Notes: generated by a model not told the origin, from the letters alone. A stretch of 64,000 nucleotides of DNA from Alteromonas lipotrueae (GCF_019249215.1 NZ_JAESDI010000003.1:248001-312000), one strand, 5' to 3'; counted from the stretch's first letter, positions 1 through 9,871 are shown. Translations and numbers: made by a program.

Positions 1-109
1 TGACTTCTTAGGTAAAGTTTCGAATCGTATTATTAACGAAATCGATGGTATTTCCCGCGTTGTTTATGACATTTCGGGTAAGCCGCCAGCTACAATTGAG
101 TGGGAATAA
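1..109 (+). CDS. guaA: GMP synthase (glutamine-hydrolysing), C-terminal fragment
   Basis: Only the last 35 codons are in the window, read in the frame that begins at base 2 and ends with TAA at 107-109. The translated tail contains [20 protein letters not shown] and ends PATIEWE, which is the well-conserved dimerisation tail of bacterial GuaA. The enzyme converts XMP to GMP with glutamine as nitrogen donor, in the cytoplasm. The 5' part lies before the window. No canonical terminator with a U-tract follows the stop; a long imperfect inverted repeat lies just downstream (listed separately). Confidence 0.93.
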   Translation, partial: DFLGKVSNRIINEIDGISRVVYDISGKPPATIEWE

Positions 110-120
110 AAAAGCAATAA

Positions 121-222
121 CCTCATTATTGTGCGCTTAAAGGCGTATCTAATGTGATTTACTTTAATTGCATTGAAAGCTTATGACGCTTTGCTAAGCT
201 CAAAAGCGCACAATTTTTGAGG
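121..222. repeat. Long imperfect inverted repeat downstream of guaA
   Basis: An 11-base arm (ATTGTGCGCTT, 128-138) has its exact reverse complement at 204-214. The outer pentamers CCTCA (121-125) and TGAGG (218-222) also pair, so about 16 base pairs close a loop of some 65 bases that has weaker internal pairing. There is no U-tract, so it is not a standard intrinsic terminator. It could be a 3' mRNA structure stabilising guaA mRNA or a dispersed intergenic repeat. The ends do not match an integron attC core. Confidence 0.45.
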
Positions 223-376
223 GTACTTCGAAAATACCAGTGTTAATTTTTCTTACGTTACGTGAAAATAAAGTATAACTATATAACCCCTCTAAATACG
301 TCATCTCTATTACTGCAACGGTATAGATGTTAACTGAGCAGGGGGGATAACAGATACTTTCTAAAAGGACTTTATT

Positions 377-2299
377 TTGAAATATCGCTCCGAGATTGAC
401 GGCTTAAGAGCATTGGCCGTACTACCTGTCATTCTGTTTCATGCCGGATTTAAATTCTTTGCTGGTGGTTTCGTCGGTGTCGATGTTTTCTTTGTTATCA
501 GCGGTTATTTAATTACCTCTATTCTTATCGTGGAAATTGAGCGTGAAAAATTTAGCTTAGTGAATTTTTACGAACGGCGTGCTAGAAGAATATTACCCGC
601 ACTGGTATTTGTCATAGTGGTATGTATGCCGATTGCATGGTCGACCATGACAGTTGACAGTTTTAAAGAGTTTTCTCATAGTATTGTTGCCGTGAGCCTT
701 TTCGCATCTAATATTCTTTTTTGGCGAGAGAGCGGCTACTTTGAAGCCGCTGCTGAAGAGAAGCCTTTGCTTCACACGTGGAGTTTGGCGGTAGAAGAGC
801 AGTATTACCTGATATTTCCTTTACTACTTATGTTTGCATGGCGACAAGGTTTTAAAAGAGAACAGCTTTTTTTGTTGATAGCATTTATTGCTACGATGAG
901 TTTACTGGCATGCGAGTGGGGCTATCGAAACAGTCCAAGTGCAAATTTTTATCTCGCGCCATTTCGTGGTTGGGAACTGTTAGCTGGCTCTCTAGCTGCT
1001 TTTTTAGTGCAAAAGCATGGTGTGAGATCTAACAATGTCGCGGCCTCCATCGGCCTTTTAATGGTGCTTTACGCTACTTTCTTCTTCAACAGCTTTGTGC
1101 CATTTCCTAGTTTTTATACACTGGTACCCGTAGTTGGTGTGGTGTTAATCGTTTTATTTGCTGATACGCAAACTCTAGTTGGACGTTTGCTTAGCGTTAA
1201 GTTGTGCGTAGGCGTGGGCTTAATCAGCTATTCTGCCTACCTATGGCATCAACCTATCTTCGCCTTTACCAGAATACTTTCAGTGGAAGAGCCTTCCCAT
1301 GGTTTAATGTTATCCCTTAGTTTATTGACTATGTTGCTAGCCTATGGAAGTTGGAAGTATGTAGAAACACCTTTTAGATTCAAAGATAAGATAAGTCGTA
1401 AGTCAATATTCACGTACTCTTGCTTATCATTAATCGGTTTTATTGTAATTGGCGCTAGTAGTGCAATTTTTTCCACAAAACTAAACCCAGGTAATTTTAA
1501 TACGCTAAATAGCTTTCAAATTTCAGAGGCATCTCGAAGCAATACCGTATTAAGAGAAGAGTCTTGGCGTTTAGTACGTCAACATAACGAAAATGAGCTG
1601 TGGTTCGATTTAGAAAAAAACTATGAAAATGCATTGATTATAGGTAACTCTCACTCCAAAGATTTGTATAACGTACTGGTACATTCAAAATACAACGGCT
1701 CGATATTTTCTTTTGCACGTTATGGGAGTGAAATTAGTGAAATCTATAAGAATTTTTCTGAGCTTTCGGATGTTCCAAATTTTAAACATGCTGATACTAT
1801 AATTATAGCTTCTAGATATGACCTAGAGGATATAGCCGCCTTAAATCAGGTTATTGAAAAATTTATAGAAGCTGGGAAAGGCATTATTGTAGTCAACAAT
1901 ATCCACGAATTCCCTGAATACAGAACACGCAGTTGGACACTTGCAGACTTTGTTGCCTATGTAGTAAGAGATGATAAATCGTATGCCGGTGATGAGGTTC
2001 TCGCTAACCATATTAATTCAGAGTATTTCAACGCTTACAGTACTAATAAAACAACGACAAGAGTGGACTTCACAGGAAGAGTGAGAGAGATTAACGAAGC
2101 TCTCGACCTTATAGTAAAAAAATTCCCTGATGTTACGCAGCTAGATAGGATGGATTATGTTTGCAAGCCTGCTTTAAAACAGTGTTCTGGCGTCAATCAA
2201 TCTTTAGAAAAGCTATTTTACGATTATGGACATCACACGTTAGCGGGAGCAAAATACTTTGGTGAAGAGGTTAGCCGTATAAATTGGTTGGAACCCTAG
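377..2299 (+). CDS. Membrane O-acyltransferase with C-terminal SGNH domain (OafA/YrhL type)
   Basis: A 640-residue protein of the acyltransferase-3 family fused to an SGNH hydrolase-like domain. Such proteins O-acetylate surface polysaccharide, typically O-antigen or capsule, at the inner membrane. Residues 1-340 form the multi-helix acyltransferase part, starting with RSEIDGLRALAVL and the conserved His22, followed by GVDVFFVISGYL. The SGNH domain covers about 400-640, with a GNSH block at 423-426 in place of the usual GDSH and a C-terminal D616-x-x-H619 pair for the catalytic Asp and His. The start is TTG at 377, supported by an AAAAGGA ribosome site 7 bases upstream. The second half is visibly more AT-rich than its neighbours, as is usual for surface-polysaccharide genes acquired by transfer. 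It stands alone with no glycan cluster around it, so the substrate is unknown. Confidence 0.85.
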   Translation: MKYRSEIDGLRALAVLPVILFHAGFKFFAGGFVGVDVFFVISGYLITSILIVEIEREKFSLVNFYERRARRILPALVFVIVVCMPIAWSTMTVDSFKEFSHSIVAVSLFASNILFWRESGYFEAAAEEKPLLHTWSLAVEEQYYLIFPLLLMFAWRQGFKREQLFLLIAFIATMSLLACEWGYRNSPSANFYLAPFRGWELLAGSLAAFLVQKHGVRSNNVAASIGLLMVLYATFFFNSFVPFPSFYTLVPVVGVVLIVLFADTQTLVGRLLSVKLCVGVGLISYSAYLWHQPIFAFTRILSVEEPSHGLMLSLSLLTMLLAYGSWKYVETPFRFKDKISRKSIFTYSCLSLIGFIVIGASSAIFSTKLNPGNFNTLNSFQISEASRSNTVLREESWRLVRQHNENELWFDLEKNYENALIIGNSHSKDLYNVLVHSKYNGSIFSFARYGSEISEIYKNFSELSDVPNFKHADTIIIASRYDLEDIAALNQVIEKFIEAGKGIIVVNNIHEFPEYRTRSWTLADFVAYVVRDDKSYAGDEVLANHINSEYFNAYSTNKTTTRVDFTGRVREINEALDLIVKKFPDVTQLDRMDYVCKPALKQCSGVNQSLEKLFYDYGHHTLAGAKYFGEEVSRINWLEP

Positions 2300-2493
2300 T
2301 TGCTAGTGCAATTTTTTATTGTCATAGAAGAAAGTTTCAAAATCTGCTTTTAGTTCTATAATTCTTGCGTATCAATGGATATGCAAAGGTATGCAGCGTA
2401 ATACCTAGTTTGTAACGTTTCTGTCATTAAATTATCATCTAATGACGGAGTTTCACGATTTTCGAATTTTTATTAGACTAAAGGTTAAGCGCT

Positions 2494-4116
2494 GTGTTCA
2501 ATTATACCAGTATCAGTCGATTGGTAATTACCCCTGTACTTGCGAGCTTATGTTTATTGGTTTTTTTAAACGCCGCATCCATCTATAAATCTTTCTCGTT
2601 GTTAAGCAGTTTCGAATCCCTAGAGCATACACTTGTTCAGGCAGAGCGTGATGTTAATGCTACCTTAAACACCTTTAAAACACAGGTTCAGGAATGGAAA
2701 AATACGCTGCTGAGGGGGCACAACGACGACGACCGGGAAAAGTACTGGTCTCGCTTTCAAAAGCGAGAAGCTGAGATAAAGCAGCAATTTAGCCAAATGC
2801 TGTCAAACCCTGTAGTGAGTGATAAAGCCAAAGCGGATATTCGAAAGTTCCAAACATCGCACGCCTATATGGCTGAAAAGTATCGAGAAGGTTATGCGGC
2901 CTTTATAGCATCGGGTTTAGACCCAAAAGTTGGAGATAGCTTCGTTCGTGGCATCGACCGAGAGCCAGCAAAACTACTTGAAAGTATTGCCGATGAAATA
3001 GCACATCAATCTGAGCTAGCCATTACTGATCTAAAGGACGGCACACGCAGGATGTTATGGCTAATTTTACTGGCTGCTATCGTGCTGTCACTGCTATCTG
3101 TAATTTATGTAATTAGTCGTCTTCGCACCCAGGTAATTAACCCTACTCGTGAAGTGGCTGCGTGCATTTCTAATTTAGCAACCAGTCAATACGATTACCC
3201 GCTGACTTATTCAAGTGGGCACGAGCTTGGCATTTTAGCTGACTCAGCCAGAGCATTACAAAGTAAGCTAAAAGATTCAGTCACTCAGTTACATCAAACC
3301 GAATTAGAAATGGAGCGTGCTTTCGTAACCCTTGGCGATGTAGGGCAATCAATAATGGATGGCGCAGTAGAGCAGCGCGATGCATCACTATCGCTAGATG
3401 CCACCACTGATAAATTAAAAGGTATAGTTCAGAACTTGGTCGCGATTACCGACCAAGTAGCAGTGGCAACCAAAAACTCAGAAGAGAACATTGCGACTTG
3501 CTATTCGACTTTTGAGCGCGCTAATACTGGGTTTAAGCAACTGGCAAAAACGGTAACAGAATCGAGTGATATTGTAAGCGACCTGCAAAGCCGCAGCAAA
3601 AACATTCTTAAAGTGGTTAACGTTATCAATGAAATTGCCGACCAAACCAATTTATTGGCGCTCAATGCTGCAATTGAAGCTGCTAGGGCAGGAGAACATG
3701 GTAGAGGCTTCGCGGTGGTGGCAGATGAAGTTCGGGCGTTAGCAGCTAAAACACAGCAATCAACGAAAGAAATAAACAATATTCTTAGCAGTTTTGAAGC
3801 AGAAGCCCGTGGAGCCGTTCTGGCCATGGAAGAAGGTAAACAGCTTTCAGACAGCAATGCGACTGAAGCTGCTACTGCATTGCAAACCTTAAATAATGTG
3901 GTTGAGGATATTAAAGAAACGGCGAGTGTAGTGGTTGCCCTTAATGAAGCCGCAGACGAGCAAGAGGCAGTGTTGTCTCAGGTGGAAAGTATTATTGCGA
4001 ACGTAGTGGCATCGTCCGACCGGTATCATAAATTGGCACAACGTGATGACATGGCAGAGTCGATGAAGAGTATGTCTGTCAATGTGGAAAAAGTGGTGAA
4101 CAGTTTAACCCGCTAA
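2494..4116 (+). CDS. Methyl-accepting chemotaxis protein
   Basis: A 540-residue transmembrane chemoreceptor. Helix 1 spans about residues 10-31, a periplasmic sensor of about 155 residues follows, and helix 2 spans 188-208. A HAMP domain follows at about 209-262, then the cytoplasmic coiled-coil signalling domain. The hairpin tip that binds CheA and CheW is clear at 379-417 ([20 protein letters not shown]). The sensor is predicted helical and matches no ligand-binding family I can name, so the stimulus is unknown. There is no C-terminal pentapeptide for CheR/CheB docking; the protein ends NSLTR. The start is GTG at 2494 with AAGG 9 bases upstream. The gene is a single transcription unit with its own terminator and no che genes nearby. 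Confidence 0.92.
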   Translation: MFNYTSISRLVITPVLASLCLLVFLNAASIYKSFSLLSSFESLEHTLVQAERDVNATLNTFKTQVQEWKNTLLRGHNDDDREKYWSRFQKREAEIKQQFSQMLSNPVVSDKAKADIRKFQTSHAYMAEKYREGYAAFIASGLDPKVGDSFVRGIDREPAKLLESIADEIAHQSELAITDLKDGTRRMLWLILLAAIVLSLLSVIYVISRLRTQVINPTREVAACISNLATSQYDYPLTYSSGHELGILADSARALQSKLKDSVTQLHQTELEMERAFVTLGDVGQSIMDGAVEQRDASLSLDATTDKLKGIVQNLVAITDQVAVATKNSEENIATCYSTFERANTGFKQLAKTVTESSDIVSDLQSRSKNILKVVNVINEIADQTNLLALNAAIEAARAGEHGRGFAVVADEVRALAAKTQQSTKEINNILSSFEAEARGAVLAMEEGKQLSDSNATEAATALQTLNNVVEDIKETASVVVALNEAADEQEAVLSQVESIIANVVASSDRYHKLAQRDDMAESMKSMSVNVEKVVNSLTR

Positions 4117-4137
4117 TACATGATAGTGCGTATAATG

Positions 4138-4164
4138 AAACGGAGCTCAATGCTCCGTTTTTTT
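4138..4164 (+). terminator. Intrinsic terminator after the chemoreceptor gene
   Basis: Stem CGGAGC (4141-4146) pairs with GCTCCG (4152-4157) around a 5-base loop, flanked by AAA and a run of seven T. It lies 22 bases after the stop codon. Confidence 0.9.
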
Positions 4165-4218
4165 ATGAACCCAAGGTAATATCCACTACAAATAATACAA
4201 GGTAGCGACTGAGACGTT

Positions 4219-5115
4219 ATGATCCCACTGGTATTTCACCCTATTTATAGCCAACTCAGCTTACCTGAACGCCATCGCTTCCCTATCGATAAATACCAAG
4301 GTATTCGAAATGCATTATCGTCTCACGGTGTTGCTGATAGTGTATTTCACACACCTTCACCGTTAGCGATAACGGAATTGGAGTCTCACTTTGATAAAGT
4401 CTATGTTCAGCAGTTAACCGGCGGCACACTAGATAAAAAAGCCATGCGTCGTATTGGCTTTCCTTGGTCGGATCAACTAATCGAACGCACCCTTACGGCA
4501 GTGTCAGGTACATGTTTAACTGCTGAATTGGCGATAAAACACGGGAAAGCGTTAAATTTAACCGGTGGCTACCATCACGCATTCTCAGATTTTGGGTCAG
4601 GATTTTGCTTATTTAACGATTTATTTCTTGCCGCAAAAACCATGCAAAAATCTAGCGGTATAGACAATGTATTAATTATCGACTTCGACGTCCATCAAGG
4701 GGATGGTACGGCTAAGCTAGCTCAATACGACAATAGTATTTTCACCGTGTCAGTTCATGGTGAGAAAAACTTCCCTTATCGAAAGCAACATTCAAACATC
4801 GATATAGGCATGGCGAAGGGCTGTGAAGACGACGAATATTTAAACACAGTGCAAGAAACACTCGCCATGGTTGCCATGCAATTTCAAGCAGACGCCATTA
4901 TTTATGATGCTGGCGTAGATATTCATGTTAATGACGACTTGGGCTTATTAAACATCACAACCGAAGGCGTTAGCGCCCGAGATGATATGGTTTTTGCGTT
5001 CGCTGAACGTATGGGTATACCCATCGCAGCGGTCATCGGTGGCGGGTATCAGCGTGACATAGATGCGTTAGTAGATGTTCATCTTCAATTGTACAAAGCG
5101 GCTGGAGTCATGTGA
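4219..5115 (+). CDS. Histone deacetylase family zinc amidohydrolase
   Basis: A 298-residue protein of the arginase-deacetylase fold (HDAC/AcuC/acetylpolyamine amidohydrolase group). The signature residues are all present: the His-His pair at 119-120, the zinc ligands Asp157 and His159 in the DFDVHQGDGT motif, the third ligand Asp234 in YDAGVDIH, and the catalytic Tyr278 in GGGY. It should therefore be an active zinc deacetylase. In bacteria the substrates are small acetylated amines or acetyl-lysine proteins; the sequence does not tell which. The length is normal for short bacterial members. Neither neighbour gives a pathway. The ribosome site before ATG 4219 is weak (AAGGT 15 bases away). 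Confidence 0.88.
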   Translation: MIPLVFHPIYSQLSLPERHRFPIDKYQGIRNALSSHGVADSVFHTPSPLAITELESHFDKVYVQQLTGGTLDKKAMRRIGFPWSDQLIERTLTAVSGTCLTAELAIKHGKALNLTGGYHHAFSDFGSGFCLFNDLFLAAKTMQKSSGIDNVLIIDFDVHQGDGTAKLAQYDNSIFTVSVHGEKNFPYRKQHSNIDIGMAKGCEDDEYLNTVQETLAMVAMQFQADAIIYDAGVDIHVNDDLGLLNITTEGVSARDDMVFAFAERMGIPIAAVIGGGYQRDIDALVDVHLQLYKAAGVM

Positions 5116-5233
5116 AAAAGCAGAAATTAAGGATAAGTTAAATAGCCGTTTAGCAAAAAAGCTATAGTGGTGAGAGCCATATAAGAAAGGTAATCAGGTA
5201 AGCTGGAAAATGCATTAACGTACGGTGTTACTA

Positions 5234-5265
5234 AATAAGAGGCCTATAAGACAAGGCCTCTTATT
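5234..5265. terminator. Bidirectional terminator between the deacetylase gene and pldA
   Basis: A perfect 12-base-pair stem (AATAAGAGGCCT, 5234-5245, with its complement at 5254-5265) closes an 8-base loop. AT-rich flanks on both sides let it serve both convergent genes. Confidence 0.85.
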
Positions 5266-5275
5266 AATTAAATGC

Positions 5276-6220
5276 TTATAGGAAAAGTAGCTGAAAGCCT
5301 AGTCCTACTCGTTCTTGAGAGCGGTTGTAATCAATGAGTGAGTCGCCGTAGCCGTTAAAATATTGAAACAGTAACTCATAACGGTCGGTGAGCGGATAGG
5401 TTAAATCAAGCTGAATGCTACCTCGGTTATTCCCTAAGTTAAGGTTATTGCGAAGCAATGCCATCACTTTGAAATTACCAAGCTTGCGCCCATAACCGAA
5501 TTCCATACGGCCATAATAGTTTTCGATATCTGGGTTATCATCTCCGGTAGGATCAAGCGGGTCTGCTTTGTCGTCTTCAGGAATACGATACCAAGTTTTT
5601 AAATAATAAATATCGTCTTGGTCACTAAACACAACAGAGGCGAAAATACGGTTCCAACTTCTAGAGCTAAGGCCACTCTGTCCATTAGACATATGGTTAA
5701 ACCCTAATTGAAAGGTATTAAATTTATACCCTAAAACCGAGTAGTCTGCCGTTTCTTGCCAAAATATCTCTGGCTCATAATTGGTTTCTCTAAAGGGTTT
5801 AGACACTTCGCTATTATATAGCTGCCAAAATGAGGTAAGGGTAAAACCGAGGTAAATGCCATCAAACCCAGTGTCTTCCAAATAAAGAGGCAGCTTTACA
5901 CTAACCTGAAACTTGGCTTCTTTTTTATCGACATTGTCTTCTGTGAGCTCTTGATTACCGTTTGAGTTCGGATTGGTAATGTAAGTCATAGGAAGAAAAT
6001 AGTTTTGTCTATGCTGAGTAATTGCAAAAACGTTATCAATTGCTTCCTTATCACCTTCCATACGATTATCGAGCGCACTTTCAGAAGTGGTATCTCGTTT
6101 AATGATATCAATGACTTCAATATCACTCTCTTGCTCGTCTTGCGCATTTTCTTGGGCAAGGGCATTTATGCTGCACAGACTGACTGCAGCCAATATTAAA
6201 AATGGCTTAAACACTGACAC
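5276..6220 (-). CDS. pldA: Outer membrane phospholipase A
   Basis: A 314-residue OMPLA. The enzyme hydrolyses misplaced phospholipids in the outer leaflet of the outer membrane and is a dimeric 12-strand barrel activated by calcium. A signal peptide is visible (residues 1-22, ending NALAQ), followed by an acidic linker. The catalytic triad is in the family motif: His176 and Ser178 in FNHMSNGQSG, and Asn190 in SRSWNR. The Ser-to-Asn spacing of 12 equals that of E. coli Ser144-Asn156. The protein ends with Leu-Phe-Leu after a beta strand, as expected for Bam-dependent barrels. It is convergent with the deacetylase gene and may be co-transcribed with the MBL-fold gene 50 bases upstream. Confidence 0.95.
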   Translation of the reverse strand: MSVFKPFLILAAVSLCSINALAQENAQDEQESDIEVIDIIKRDTTSESALDNRMEGDKEAIDNVFAITQHRQNYFLPMTYITNPNSNGNQELTEDNVDKKEAKFQVSVKLPLYLEDTGFDGIYLGFTLTSFWQLYNSEVSKPFRETNYEPEIFWQETADYSVLGYKFNTFQLGFNHMSNGQSGLSSRSWNRIFASVVFSDQDDIYYLKTWYRIPEDDKADPLDPTGDDNPDIENYYGRMEFGYGRKLGNFKVMALLRNNLNLGNNRGSIQLDLTYPLTDRYELLFQYFNGYGDSLIDYNRSQERVGLGFQLLFL

Positions 6221-6270
6221 TGGTGGTGTTCTCCGTTGGGTAAGTCGTTGTTGTTTTTTGCTACATTATT

Positions 6271-7116
6271 TTAATTAGTGAATTCCAGTGACTGGCCTTC
6301 CGTTGATGCAAATATTTTCAGGTTCGACTCTGCAATAGTGATGTAATCCATGCAGTGTTCAACCACCTTATCAATATCCTCATCTGTGCGATCTGGATCA
6401 TGGCTATATAGCGCTAATTGTTTTGCATTGCATGCGATGGCGAGCTTTACAGCTTCTTCAGCAATCGAATGACCCCACCCAGTTTTAGCCGGCATATCGG
6501 ACATCATATATTGTGCATCATGAATAACAACGTCCGCGTTTCTAGCAAAATCAACAAATGTTAAAAAGTCCGTTTCTTTTTTATAGGGTGGGTAGAGTTC
6601 GTTGTCAGTAATGTAGGCGATTTTAATGCCTCTTTCTTCAATACTATAAGCGCTACCCTTGCCAGGGTGATTAATAGGTATTCTGCGAATGATGGCAGAA
6701 CCGATTTCCCAAATATCTTGCTCGGGCGGGATAATGGTTAAATGAAGCTTAGACGGTAACGCACTGATAGGGACAGGGAACGATGAGCCTTCCATTTGTT
6801 TTAAGATTTGATCGTACTCGGGCAAGGTCGTTTGCCCAGGATAAATATAAATTTCCCTGTCTTTTTGAAAGATAGGGCTAAAGAATGGAAAACCTTGTAT
6901 GTGATCCCAGTGGTTATGGCTGAGCAATAAGTGAATAGGGGTATCTTTTCTGCGAAGATTGTTCCCCAACAGTCTGATACCCGTTCCCGAATCAAGCACA
7001 ATATCTGTGCCATCGGTTAATTCGATATGAACGCATGCGGTATTGCCACCATAGCGTGCATAGGCCTCTCCAGGAGTAGGAATAGAGCCCCTCACGCCGT
7101 AAAATGTTAACCGCAT
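6271..7116 (-). CDS. MBL-fold metallohydrolase
   Basis: A 281-residue metallo-beta-lactamase-fold hydrolase. It opens with the family signature GVRGSIPTPG and YGGNTACV, and has the metal-binding HxHxDH motif at residues 67-72 (HNHWDH). Later metal ligands are likely in the ITDNE and HDAQY segments. The subgroup is often annotated as a phosphodiesterase or ribonuclease Z-like hydrolase, but no substrate can be assigned from sequence. There is no signal peptide, so it is cytoplasmic. It lies between proS and pldA on the same strand, which may be positional only. Confidence 0.85.
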   Translation of the reverse strand: MRLTFYGVRGSIPTPGEAYARYGGNTACVHIELTDGTDIVLDSGTGIRLLGNNLRRKDTPIHLLLSHNHWDHIQGFPFFSPIFQKDREIYIYPGQTTLPEYDQILKQMEGSSFPVPISALPSKLHLTIIPPEQDIWEIGSAIIRRIPINHPGKGSAYSIEERGIKIAYITDNELYPPYKKETDFLTFVDFARNADVVIHDAQYMMSDMPAKTGWGHSIAEEAVKLAIACNAKQLALYSHDPDRTDEDIDKVVEHCMDYITIAESNLKIFASTEGQSLEFTN

Positions 7117-7225
7117 ATGTTCACCGTTTTTATTCTTTTAGCTAACCACAATTGCTGTTATTGCAAAGCGCTATACAAGGTCAAATGCAAAATTACTAAT
7201 ATTTATCTTTCAATAATAGACAATG

Positions 7226-8890
7226 TTAAAGACTAACAACAAAGTCTTTAGCCGAATCTAAATCTAATAATTGCTTTTCACCTGTGCGGCGGTTTTTATA
7301 CTCAATTTGTTGATTGTCGAGGTTTCTTTCGCCAATAACAATACTGTGAGGTATGCCAATTAATTCCATGTCATTAAACATTACACCAGGGCGTTCTTTG
7401 CGGTCGTCAAATAATACGTCTATACCCAACGCAATCAGTTGTTCGTATAGTGCCTCAGCCGCTTCTTTAATACGGTGAGATTTATGCATGTTCATTGGAA
7501 TAAGTGCAATTTTAAATGGCGCGATAGGATCAGGCCACATGATGCCGTATTTATCATGGTTTTGTTCAATAGCCGCCGCAACAATACGTGAAACACCAAT
7601 TCCATAACACCCCATGGTAAGTGTTTGATGTTTACCCGTTTCGCTTAGTACACCACAATTCATCGCTTCTGAGTATTTGCTACCCAGTTGGAAAATATGG
7701 CCCACTTCAATTCCGCGCTTTATTTCAATGGTACCATTGCCGTCTGGCGAAGCATCACCAGCCACAATGTTACGTAAATCTGCTGTTTTTAAATCGACAG
7801 TCCAATTTGCATTTTTCGTGATTTGGCCATTTTCGCCTGCACCACAAGCAAAATCAGCAAGTGCTGCGGCACTAAAGTCGACATGCATTGGCAACGTAAT
7901 ATCATTAGGGTTAACGAAAGCAGGATGAGCGCCTAAGATTTCAGTGGCTTTTTCTTCACTTGCTATAACAAGCGGACTAGCTACGCCAGTGACTTTTTCC
8001 GCTTTAACATCGTTAAGCTCATGTTCTGCGCGCACTACTAATACAACCCACTGTTCAGTTGTGCTCTCTTCTTCCGTTTCGCCTTTAACAACATAAATGC
8101 TAAGTGCGCTATCTGAAGCTTTACCACTTACGACTTCTGCTGCTGCGCCTGAAGCTTGTTGTTTTTCTGGCATTGCCGTAGCCGCCATTTCAACGTTTGC
8201 GGCGTAGTCGCTGTCGCTTGCAAAGGCAATGGCATCTTCACCAGACTCGGCAAGTACGTGGAACTCATGAGAATGGTTTCCACCAATTGAGCCTGAGTCG
8301 GCAATAACTGCTCGGAAATCTAAGCCCATGCGATTAAAGATATTTCCATAGGCTTCATACATTGTTTGGTAAGTTTTATCTAAACACGTATCGTCTAAAT
8401 GAAAGCTGTAAGCATCTTTCATGGTGAATTCACGACCACGCATAATGCCAAAACGAGGACGTACTTCATCACGGAATTTAGTTTGAATTTGATAAAGATT
8501 AATTGGCAGTTGTTTGTAACTACTGATTTCGTTTCTAACTAATGATGTGATTACTTCTTCATGTGTAGGACCTAGCACAAAGTCTCGCTGGTGGCGGTCT
8601 TTAATGCGCAGTAACTCTGGGCCATATTCTTCCCAACGGCCAGACTCTTCCCACAAATCAGCAGGTTGGACTACTGGCATTAACACTTCTACACCGCCCG
8701 CTTTGTTCATTTCTTCACGAACGATGTTTGCCACTTTATTCAGTACGCGAAGCCCAGTTGGCAACCACGTATAAAGGCCTGAAGCCAGTTTTCTTATCAT
8801 ACCAGCACGTAACATTAACTGGTGGCTGATAACCTCTGCATCGGCCGGAGTTTCTTTCTGCGTGGCAAGTAAATATTGACTAGTGCGCAT
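7226..8890 (-). CDS. proS: Prolyl-tRNA synthetase
   Basis: A 554-residue class II aminoacyl-tRNA synthetase of the bacterial ProS type, slightly shorter than E. coli (572). Motif 1 and 2 regions ([41 protein letters not shown]) are followed by the inserted editing domain that clears mischarged alanine, at about residues 225-380. Motif 3 follows ([17 protein letters not shown]), then the anticodon-binding domain to the C-terminus. It charges tRNA-Pro, of which two identical copies lie 3 kb away. ATG start at 8890. Confidence 0.97.
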   Translation of the reverse strand: MRTSQYLLATQKETPADAEVISHQLMLRAGMIRKLASGLYTWLPTGLRVLNKVANIVREEMNKAGGVEVLMPVVQPADLWEESGRWEEYGPELLRIKDRHQRDFVLGPTHEEVITSLVRNEISSYKQLPINLYQIQTKFRDEVRPRFGIMRGREFTMKDAYSFHLDDTCLDKTYQTMYEAYGNIFNRMGLDFRAVIADSGSIGGNHSHEFHVLAESGEDAIAFASDSDYAANVEMAATAMPEKQQASGAAAEVVSGKASDSALSIYVVKGETEEESTTEQWVVLVVRAEHELNDVKAEKVTGVASPLVIASEEKATEILGAHPAFVNPNDITLPMHVDFSAAALADFACGAGENGQITKNANWTVDLKTADLRNIVAGDASPDGNGTIEIKRGIEVGHIFQLGSKYSEAMNCGVLSETGKHQTLTMGCYGIGVSRIVAAAIEQNHDKYGIMWPDPIAPFKIALIPMNMHKSHRIKEAAEALYEQLIALGIDVLFDDRKERPGVMFNDMELIGIPHSIVIGERNLDNQQIEYKNRRTGEKQLLDLDSAKDFVVSL

Positions 8891-8975
8891 TCGAAGCGGT
8901 CTTCCTATAACTATGAAAAATACAATTGAGCGTATTCTAATTAACTGTGAGCAATAGTGCTACAACCACGTGCGA

Positions 8976-9698
8976 CTAAAGCGTGTTAATCCCTATGACT
9001 TCAACCACACTATTTTTCACTGTGAAGGCAAAGTCATAATTATACAGTGCAGTATGGTAGGTCTTTTCATCACTTAATAGTTTATGACGATAAGCGGGGC
9101 GGGGGTCTTGAGCCAGCACGGCTGTTAGTAGTGTGGGTAGATCCGGGTGCTGCGATGCGGCTTCGTTCAACATGTTTTGCACGAGAGGGTTAATGGTTAC
9201 CTCTAAGTTGGGTATGGGGGCTGCGTGATTCAGTTCTGCCATGCTATCCGATGCATGGGGGGGCGCATCTGCGTAGGGTAAATAAGGCTTAATATCGATA
9301 ATTGGGGTGCCATCTAACAAATCTACTCCTTCGACATGCAAAATGAGTTCGTCATTAATGGCTTCGTAACCTAAATTCTTTACTGCAGACATGCCTATGC
9401 CATTGGGGCGGTGTGTACTTCTTGAAGCAAATACCCCAAGTGTTGCATTGCCGCCCAAGCGAGGGGCTTTAACAGTTGGTTTCCACCCCTTATCTATATT
9501 TTCGTGGAAAACGAATAGCAGCCACACATGGCTGAATACTTCCAACCCTTTAAAAACTCGAGGGTCATTAAATTCAGGCGCTAAAACGACTTGGCCTTTT
9601 GCCTTTGCTAAGTTGGGCTGTCGGGGAATTGCAAACTTTTGTTTAAACGGTGTCTTTATATGGCCGATGGGAGAAAGGAGAAACTGACACTGGTTCAT
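8976..9698 (-). CDS. trmO: tRNA (adenine37-N6)-methyltransferase TrmO
   Basis: A 240-residue protein of the TsaA/YaeB family, which uses SAM to methylate the N6 of t6A37 in tRNA-Thr (m6t6A). Family signatures are THRPNGIGMS at about residues 100-110, the conserved LLDGTPIIDIKPYLPYAD segment and DPRPAYR near the C-terminus. The length matches E. coli TrmO (235). The start ATG at 9698 begins MNQCQFLLSPIGHIKTPF, the usual N-terminus. It follows the same strand as folD and the DUF1415 gene, but the 166-base gap upstream makes it a separate unit. Confidence 0.93.
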   Translation of the reverse strand: MNQCQFLLSPIGHIKTPFKQKFAIPRQPNLAKAKGQVVLAPEFNDPRVFKGLEVFSHVWLLFVFHENIDKGWKPTVKAPRLGGNATLGVFASRSTHRPNGIGMSAVKNLGYEAINDELILHVEGVDLLDGTPIIDIKPYLPYADAPPHASDSMAELNHAAPIPNLEVTINPLVQNMLNEAASQHPDLPTLLTAVLAQDPRPAYRHKLLSDEKTYHTALYNYDFAFTVKNSVVEVIGINTL

Positions 9699-9842
9699 TT
9701 GTGCAACGCGCTATTTGTAAAGTGAACTGTCATAAAATTCTCACATAGTTAAGGTAGAGTTCGGTTGCAAGTTTAAACGCTTGTACCAATTGCGGACACT
9801 TGGGGCAGCCGTATTTGGTTTCCCTGGACCCAATATATTTTT

Positions 9843-9871
9843 GGCCTGTTTTTACAGGCCGTTTTTATTTT
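9843..9871 (+). terminator. Orphan intrinsic terminator on the plus strand
   Basis: GGCCTGT (9843-9849) pairs with ACAGGCC (9854-9860) over a TTTT loop and is followed on the plus strand by GTTTTTATTTT. On the minus strand the stem is followed by A residues, so it does not suit the DUF1415 gene that ends at 9865. No plus-strand protein gene lies upstream, since trmO runs the other way. It may end a small RNA transcribed from the 9699-9842 interval (see findings). Confidence 0.7.

Noticed and set aside
121..222. Integron attC-like site
   Set aside because: Ends do not match the GTTRRRY/RYYYAAC core sites and no integrase or cassette array is present.
9843..9871. Terminator of the DUF1415 gene
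   Set aside because: On the minus strand the stem is followed by A residues, not T; the T-run is on the plus strand.
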